NCBI GenBank assembly: GCA_028565635.1
Contig: JAOXYB010075833.1
Location: forward strand, 1 to 23,471
Source: Phoronis ovalis
Lineage: Eukaryota > Phoronida > Phoronidae
Direction of reading: 5' to 3'
Length of the DNA: 23,471 nucleotides
In this document: positions 1 through 9,400 of the stretch, in pieces
Numbering within the stretch: position 1 is the stretch's first letter
Layout: each line of letters begins with the position of its first letter
Program-made: the position numbers and the translations under genes
Notes under the pieces: model-generated
Database searches by the model: none
What the model saw: the letters and a program-made list of their open reading frames with translations, nothing else
What the model was told of the DNA's origin: nothing

Positions 1-382
1 GATAGCGGAGATAATTCTGAATTATAGCGCGTGCGTCTGGAAATAAATTTTAACCTGCCTTAAGTTACTTGCGTAGTAAGGTCAGGTATAGAGGAAACAG
101 GTCAAGATTTCTTATTTATAGACCAATTCAGGAGTAGATGCAAAAACAAAAATTATGTGCTTTTAATTAATTTAAAAAACATTGAAAAATAAGAAATATT
201 GATGTCATAGTGAAAATAAAGATTGGTATGTGAATTTTCAGAAATTACAAACTATTGGGTATTTGAGAAATTTTCACCATAGTGAATACATTTCAGAAAA
301 ATAGGTTATATTTTAAAGGATAGTTTTATGCCTTAGTTTGCTTATAAATGCATAGCATTGACATATCAATAATTTGTTTCAG
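1..382 (+). other. pum: pum intron (3' part) leading to the first visible exon
   Basis: No coding signal on either strand. It ends in a pyrimidine-rich acceptor at 371-382. Nothing else is recognisable; a gene start or promoter is not visible. Confidence 0.6.
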
Positions 383-494
383 TATGCGCCTACTAAGAAA
401 ATTTGGGATGATAATGATAACCGGGGAGACAAAGGCATCTTTGCCACGGCTAGTCCTTGGACTCCACGAGATGACACCTGGTCAGCACCATCAG
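383..494 (+). CDS. pum: pum coding exon a (first in window)
   Basis: Window residues 1-37, containing KKIW and KGIF, which align with the vertebrate PUM1 block around KKFWE and KGIF. The acceptor is TTTGTTTCAG and the donor GTAATG. The open frame to its left begins only with TTG inside the acceptor tract, so this is an internal exon. It ends in phase 1. Confidence 0.85.
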
Positions 495-3400
495 GTAATG
501 TCGGCTTAAAACGAGATAAGATCATGAATTTTTATTTGTTGTTTATAGCATCGACAATGATGTTAGATTCAAACATTAAAATGTGGCTGCTGGTATTTAA
601 AAATTTGAAATTATGTTCTTGGGCATGTAAGTTCAAATATTTAGAATGGTCATCATATAAATATTGGAAACTGTTCAGTTTGTGGAAGTCAATGATTTTG
701 GGTTTCGGCATCTTTGTCTATTCGTATATGGTCACATGATCTCATTTCCCACTGATCTTCTGACTGATGAAGGCTCCGAGTTCAAAGCTCTCATAATTAT
801 TCAATTTTATGGTTCGTAAGTAATTAAAATCCTAACAATTAGTGGTTAGATGTTTTAAGTACTGTGTAGTAGTAGTGCAGGCTCTGTGATTAACATCCTT
901 ATCTTTTTCCTGAAGTACTTTCGCTACTGAAGGTTTTTTGATAGTGTGCTACACTAATATTTTAAAATTGTATATAGTGTCGAGGGTCATGTTTAATTTC
1001 ATTGTTTGTTTAGAGGTATTCCGATTACTGATTTATTTTCCCGACTTTATAAATGTTTTAATATGCATCATAATATCAGCGTAAAGGTATTAATATATGA
1101 GGTAAAAGATTTTCACTTAATGCAAGTAACACCAGGTTGCACGTAGCATTGAAAATTTGTTTCAGATCACGCAGTGTCACATCCTATCAATGTGGGTCAG
1201 CGTCGACCAGGAAGTTTTCCGAGCAGTGATGCCCAGAATGTGTTGTCTCCACGGTCATCAGAAGCCAGTGCCCTAGGAGTAAACATGGTAGAATACGTCC
1301 TTGGTGGGTCACCTGGTAAGGACATGGCTATGCGAATGAAGGGATTTGTAAGTATCTTCAATATGTTGTTTTGCGGTATATTCTGCTAGGTATCCTATGC
1401 AGAAAACCCTACTGTTGATTGATGACAATGGCCACTCATGTTGGTTAATATTTAATATATTTTAATATATTGTTTAATATATAATATGTACATAATATTA
1501 GCAGAAGATTTGACACTCGTACTTTTTAACCACATCCCGGCCAAAAACCCAACTTAACCAGGAACTATCCTTGGCTTGTCAAATTATGCTTTACTAGCTT
1601 TCTGTGGCTCGCATTAAAGACTAGGTATAATACGAGACCTGGCCCTGGCAAAGTTAATTATTTTGATAACTTGCAAGTAGCTGCTACTGATAATGCCTAC
1701 TTGTTTAGGTTGGGCAAGGAGATGGTAATGGAGACCCAAAGAAACAACCCAAGAAGAGTAAAACCCCATCACCATTTGAAGGCGAGACAGAAGTTGGTGG
1801 ACAAGAAGATGTGGGTCAGTCTAATGGCATGCTACAGAATGGGATAGATGAGGAGGGGTACAGGTAGTGAGTGTGCACTTTATGTACTACCATTTAATAT
1901 TCTAACTGATATTAGTGATATCTCTTGCAAAATATAGAAGGCTTGTTTTGTTTTAATTTTCTGGACCTGTTGTAATACATCACATTTCATGTGAAGATTT
2001 GAGTGATAATAGAATTGGTTCAAATATATCTGGATTCATGACATGTTATTGGTGCATAAAGGATTGGTCTAATGTCTTTGAAGGCTTGGAGTATATTTAC
2101 TACTGTTTGCAACACAGTGTGACCCGTTGGTATCGTCATATATTTGTACTTGGCCCTTGGACAAGCACGATTTATTGACAAAATTAACTATGTGGTGTAA
2201 CATACCAAGATTCCTGTTATGGTTAATTTGAATTGCTAAGGCAAGACCAATGATGCCTTAGCTACATGTATAATTTCCTAATTATAATATGTTATGTGAT
2301 GCCACAGATGAAACACTATAACATGATTGAATCGCATCTTATCCAAATACATAACGTTATCGAACAAAATTATTTCTAGTCGCCCTCATGGCAGCCGACA
2401 GAACACACCAACTGAAGAAGATGGAAACCAAGTTGTTATGAATCCTGCCATGAACAACCCTGATGTCTTCTTAGAACAGCAAGTGATGCTTCAACAGAGC
2501 TCTAGCCTTCATCTGGACGCCCAACAGTATGAACCTGTAGGCATTGATTCCTTACAGTTCGATTACAACAACCAGTTAATGCCACCATCTATGGACAGTC
2601 CTAGTAATTTTGGTAATATGGATTATAATCAGCAGGTATGATTTTGAGCTAACAGTCTCTACAATGTAAAACAAAATGAATGTATTTAATATGGCTGCAT
2701 GTCAAGACCTGCATTAATATCCAGCAAATGCTTGAAAAACAATAGACACACATGGGGGGGGGGGAGTAGAAAGCGATTTATTAGTACATAGATATGATGT
2801 ACAAACTACTTGTCCCATAATTCTGTGCACATATAAAATGACCAACAAAACATGGATACTGATATCAATTTTGTTTAATTCTTTTTCAGCTGATGCAACA
2901 ACAACGTCAACAGCAGGCTCAGCATCAACAACAACAACAGCAGCCATTTACATTATTAACTCAGCAGCAGTATGCCGTTGCCCAGCAACAACAACAGCAG
3001 CAGCAGCAGCAGAACCCACAACAACAGCAACAGCAACAACAGATGGGTATGTATTATGTATAGAACGTTTTCCTGTCCCAGTTAAGTAATTTGCAGGACG
3101 ACGGTAGTGTTTAATTCTGAAAATAAAATATAATTTGCATGTACAACTCTTTGTTTCCTAATTATTTGTTAAGTTGCATGTTAATTCCACTTCTGTTGTT
3201 TATTATGTAAGAGTAGTGTAAGTGAACTGTCCGCACGTTTATTTCCGTTGTTTGTAATTTCTAAGAAGTATTAACCCTTAATATGCTTTTGCTTGTAAGT
3301 ATTGTTCTGTTGAAATGCGAAGAAGAGTTTCATTGATCGAAGGAATTGCCTCAATTTAATTGTCATCCATTGTTAAGTGCTGTCATTTTAATACATGTTT

Positions 3401-6400
3401 TTTGGGGTAAATATACCGTCTCTGGTTTAAAAAAATTGCGTATAAGTAATATCGTGCATTTAAAATTTCAATAGCCCATATTTAAATCTGTTACCTAATC
3501 AAGCACCCAGCTCCAGTTTCCGTCCCCTATGCAAGTAGGCATGTTGCATTGAAGAACGGAAGGTAATGATTGAAAGTGGTGGGGTATGCTCCTGGTAGAG
3601 AAGAGAAGACTAGGGGACCTATTAGAATAATAGATTATATAAATAAGCCTGGTTCCCAGAGTGTAGAAGGTTTTACCTGCAAAGAATATGTACAAGATGG
3701 TGGGATGATTATATGCATGAAGCATGGCTTGACAGTTTGTTGCTCTGTGCTGTAGGCTTGACACCCAACACATTCGCTCCTGGCCCATATGTCATCACTG
3801 GACAAGACCCTTACACTGTTGGCATACCCTTTGCAGGTTAGAATAATTTCGTAGCAATATGTAAATTAATCTATAACTGAATTATGATAAATTTGAGCAA
3901 AAGTAATGCCCTATTCTATTGCTTGATAGGTCATTTAGTCGGCGTACTAAATTAGCTAATTTTTTACCAACGACACTTCTAAACGAACACGCTAAGTAAA
4001 CTGGAAGTCTATGGTGTCGGAAAAACAATGCTAAAAAATGTGATTTCGTTGGAATTATTTATTTTTGAGTCACTCCCTCATTGTTGAGAAGTGTTAAACA
4101 TCCAACAATGCTATTTACAAAAATATTTCTTTCAAAATATGTTATTCATTCATTATACCTTGATCTCGGTGGGTGATTCCATTAAATTGACGTGCATTGA
4201 ATCAAAATATGCCTCATCTCAGGAAGTACACTTACATTCAGACAAATGTCTTGGTCTCAAATTGCTAGTGGTATGCTCAAATACAAGAATCAGTTTTAGG
4301 TCAATTTACATGGTGCAACAAAAACTTCTGAATCAGATGTGAAGTCGTATGAAGTTTCAAGCTAATTCCTGTATCATTTGGTCATGAGCAGTTTTTTTTT
4401 GTCGCAGTAACTACTTTTTACGTCTTAAGTTCTAATTTATATCTGTAATGAATAATGTAGTCAAGCTGATAGACTTTATTGTGTGATTGAATAGAAGTCG
4501 CAGCTTCTTAAAATTTTGTTGAGACTTGCTTTGGAGTTGTATTCGCAAATATGGCAAAATGAATTCTATTTATTAGACGTCAAGTTGTATTCAGCGTCTG
4601 TTTGAATAAATGCAGAATTAAATATTTTATAAAATACTCATAGTACTAGATTTTTAGATTCACTGTTGATTGTAAATGCCATGTATCAATATCTGGCTGT
4701 AGTTTAGTAGGCAAGTTCTGTTTGGCTCGACTAACATAATCTTATTATTATTTATTGGTTATTAAGTTTACATATCAAGTAATATCACCTAATATCTTTT
4801 AATTGGTTACTTTTTATATTATGGTAATCCACAATGATGGAAAATCTTTGCATGTAGGTGGATGCTCGAATTGTTTTTCTATGTAAAGTATTATTTATGA
4901 GTTCTATAGCTGTTGTCACCTTATATGTTAAGAGTGCATAGTTACTGCTTGTGTTGCTATATTATTTTTGTAGCATTAGGTATTTTCGTTTTGTGTACAA
5001 TAAAAAAAAAATAATCCGACATTTGTTCAGGTAATGTTTAACGCTCATTAAATTTTACAGGTCCTGTAGTTAACCCACCATACTATGGTGTTCAGACACC
5101 TTGGGGAATCTATCCTGCCAGTGTCTTGCAGCAGATGCCCCAGGGTCAACAATCATCACAGGGTCTCCCTCAACAACAACAACAACAACAGATGATGCGT
5201 TCTAACCAGCAAGGTCGCCCTCTCACACCCTCACAGCAACAACAGCAGCCACAGCAACAGCAAGGACCTGACCAGATGGGAAACCCTGGCAACATGCAGC
5301 CTCAACAGATGCAGGGTCCTATTATGGATTTCTGTAAGTAGTGTTAGAATGGTGATTATTTCGTAGTTGATCACTCACAGCCAGAAAACTACCTCAAGAA
5401 TGTGAATAATAATTGTTACAGTTAGACATACTGAAGCTCTCACACAAATATATCTCACTTCTTGTTTGTGCTGGATGTTCTTTTGTTACTAGCTCCTTTG
5501 AATAGAAGTTGGCTTTACAAATCAGGCCGAACATCCTGTAATGTCTTTCATTTTGTCGTCACTCAATAATTGCTCACCTTTGTCCATTCAGCTGGTGGTT
5601 ATCAGATCCTTGCTCCTGCTTACTATGATCAGAATGGTCAGCTCGTCATGGGGAATGCTCGTGGTATGGGAACTCCCGTCCGATTAGTTTCACCTGCACC
5701 TATCATAGTAGCTGGACAACAAGGTAAGTTATAACTATAATAGTAGCTTAATTGAAACTATCAGCATATAGTTACAATTGTATTACTCAGTTATAGAGGA
5801 TTGCAGCCAGTTTTATTGTTGCAGTACATCTCTAATTTTTACTCTCTTTTGGAAATGAGGCACTTTCATTGATGAGAGGTAGTGCCACAAGGATCACATA
5901 TCAAGCCAGAAAAATTCCACAGTTTGTAACAGGTGCTTATAATCACCCAACATTAGCATCTTGATTGATTCTCAAGCTGTGTGACTGTGTGAGAGCTATT
6001 ACTGTTATCTTAGTAAATTGATGTTAAGTTTGGGGAACTCCTTTATACTCCGGCAAATTTCTTTGAATTGCTTCTTACAGAAGTTTATTTGGGAATAGTT
6101 GCTTCTCGTAGCGTTCATACATGTAAATTGGAAAGTTTTGAAGGGCAGCATTTGACACGAATGAAAAAAGGGTTTCATTGTGATCATTGGTAGCCTTGTG
6201 TGCTAACACGGTGTAACTTAAAGCAAACTCTAAAAATGTGTGTCACGTTGTCACTGGTAAGGAGATTGATTTGAAAACAAGGATATTGTGTGCTCTGTTG
6301 ATAGTGTGCAGTGTTTCTTTTCTTTGAAGCAAAATATTCTTGTATGCACAGGTGTGAAAATCGCATTTACTAATGCACAAAGTTCTCCCAAAGCTTTGTT

Positions 6401-9400
6401 TATCATGAGTTTGCTTGCTAACCCATATATTGTTTATTTTCACTACATTGTACTGGTGAAAAAAATTCAAAAAGACACCTCTGCATACAAGAATTTAACT
6501 CTTGTCACAAATAGCAGTAACAATGTGACATAACCTTGATTGCAGGTGCCAACAGTCTGGGTAATAATACCTTGAGACTGTTGTCCACACCTCAACAACA
6601 GCAGCAACAAATGCAGTCACCACAAGTCGCCTATTCTACTAACAATACAAACACGCCCAGCAGTAACATGGGTGAGTTTTGTGCTGTGTGTATTCACTCT
6701 GCTGCTCTTACTTGATGAAGTCTTTACTATTATTAAGTAGTACTATAATACTAGTAGTCTTTTTTACTGTAGCTCTTGATAATGCTATCTATGCACTAAA
6801 TATCATGTTTCAATTTTTGGCAAATTCTGTTTTGTGTATTAAAAATATCTTTTGTGTGGATACTAGTGCAGAAACATAATGGCTTTTCTATTTAATTAAT
6901 CAGCACTTTTAAGCAATTTTAAAATCCTTTAATTTATGGCATTGTTTTTGTTTTAGGTTTCACTCCCAACAATAACTTCAATCATGGTCCAGGCTCCAAC
7001 AGTTTGTTCACTCCAACGAGTATGAATATGAACCAGCAGCAAGGAGGGTTTAATTCAACAGGACTAGGTGGCTTAGTTGCATCATCCAATACTCCAGGAG
7101 CTATCGGTACAGGTGGTAAGTAGCCTGAATGAATAAGATTATATTTAATTATTTGTTGGTAAACAGACAACCGCAAAATTTTATTTAGAAATATCGCTTC
7201 TTCTTCACAAAATTAACACCGGGGCAACGAAATGAATCCATAGCTTTTAATTATTTATTTTTTTATGTAGGAAAGAAATGTATGTTTTACATTGAATCAG
7301 CTGAGGATAACTTTTAAATATTATCTGATTGCTAGTTATTTTGCATCCCTGCTTGCTGTGTGCATTTAAAAATATCTGAAATGTCAAATGTGCTTGACCT
7401 TAATTTGAGTACAGATTTACTTTTACACTGAAACTGAATTTTACTGTCACTATTTTCCTTATTACAGGTCTTGACTCTCGTGACTCTTTGTCGGGAGATA
7501 ACAAGTATCGCCAATTATCTGTTGGTCAGCAGTTCTATGGAGGCTTAGGAGTGAGTGCTTCGCCAGCGGGACCCATGGGCTTAGTACAGCCAGGCCAATC
7601 CCTCACACCCCCACCATCTGGTTCTAACTCAAGCTTGGGATTAGGTAAGCAGGAAAATGTTGATTAACCATGGGCACGTGGCATAATATTTGGACAGTGC
7701 TGTCATATAATATTTGTATTTAATTAATTGTTGATATACAGTTGACAAACTGTTACAATACTTAATTATTAATATACCTAAGCAAATATCTTGTTACTGT
7801 TATAGCTGGGATTGGAAGTACTGGTCGCTTGTACAGTGCAGCACCTGGAGCTGAGGCAAAGTATCGTAATGGATCATTTGGTTCAGCTAATGGCTTGTTT
7901 GGAACAAACTCGTTGTTTAATCCTCGAAATGCATTAACAAGAAGTGCAAGCTTGAACAAGGAAGTGACTGGTAGAAGCCGTATGCTGGAAGATTTCCGAA
8001 ACAACAGAATCCCAAACTTGCAGTTGAAAGATCTACTGAATCATGTTGTTGAGTTTTCTCAAGATCAACATGGCTCAAGGTATATGAGTGATAGGATGCA
8101 TATGTGACTTACATGTCTACTACCAACATTGGCATCTGTGCTACTCCTGTAGCAGTCCGGCTCTGCCTTTGTGACTGTATGGGAGCCATTACTGTGTGGT
8201 ATATTCCCTTTCCACAAATGTTGAAGATTAACACTGTTCCCGATCTTACCAGATTGGTGAGGATGGTGTCTTGTATATTCCATAAGCTTCTCACAGTCTC
8301 TATGTGACCATAATTGAGAGGAAAAACCATGCAAGACACAATTAACTATTGCCTGTCAGTGGCTTCAAACTGATAACACATTGCTACAATTACATATCAT
8401 TGGCTTTCATGGTTCAACACTTTTGAGCTAATAAATAAAATCAAAAGTTTCTATGAACTTGGATTTAAATTATGTGTATGCTAACTGAGCAAGGACAATT
8501 TTTCAATAACTCCTATCTTCAGTGTGTGTGAATTGTGTGGAGATTTCTTCATAATCTAAGTAAAGTTATATAATTATATTAAAGTGTAAATCTGTCAGTA
8601 TTGAATAATGAAATGTTTCTTTTCAGATTTATTCAACAAAAATTAGAGCGTGCTAGTCCTTCTGAGAAAGTCATGGTGTTTAATGAAATTCTGACTGCAG
8701 CTTACAGCCTCATGACAGATGTGTTTGGTAATTATGTCATTCAGAAGTTCTTTGAGTTTGGTTCGCCAGATCAGAAACAGACCTTAGCCCAGCGTGTACG
8801 TGGTCATGTTCTGCCGCTGGCTTTACAGATGTATGGTTGTAGAGTCATTCAGAAGGCACTGGAGTCTATACCATCAGACATGCAGGTAAGCATTCTCGGC
8901 AGTCAGTGGGAGTTGATTTCTGAAGAGCTTTATGTGATTTCTTCAGTCCTGCAGTGTGCTGCAAAATTTGAGATTCCCTAATTCTATTTGACCATTCTTT
9001 TACTTGCAGTAATGGTTCTTCAAGGTGAAGAACATTTTTATATTGTGTGTATAAAGATTTGTTTAGGATTAGGAGCATTGGACTTTGGTATTGTCTTGCA
9101 TGAATTTAGTTTATATAAATACTTGTCTTTCATTCTCTGCATTTTGTGTATATATAAATTTTAGGTTGAAATTGTAAAAGAACTTGATGGTCACGTGTTA
9201 AAATGTGTTAAAGACCAAAATGGAAATCACGTGGTGCAGAAATGTATAGAATGTGTTAATCCACAGCATTTGCAGTTTATAATTGATGCCTTCAAAGAAC
9301 AGGTTAGTTAATAACCTATGCAAATCTAGGTTTAGCCCATCAACATTGGCATCTAGATTACTCTTGGAGTAGTCTAGCTTTGTCTGTGTGGCTGTATGGG

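Noticed and set aside
2714-3089. Open frames rich in Thr/Ala (+) and Val/Ala (-) over the poly-Gln exon.
   Set aside because: They are off-frame readings of the CAA/CAG repeat; the frame giving Gln has homologous flanks and correct splice phases.
4091-4342. 83-codon open frame in the longest pumilio intron, possible nested gene or alternative exon.
   Set aside because: Composition is typical of intron sequence and no domain or homologue is recognised. The splice phases of the neighbouring pumilio exons join exactly without it.
8065-8339. Minus-strand open frames over repeat copy 1 as a real gene.
   Set aside because: They coincide with an interspersed repeat whose second copy has a frameshift and mostly amino-acid-changing differences.
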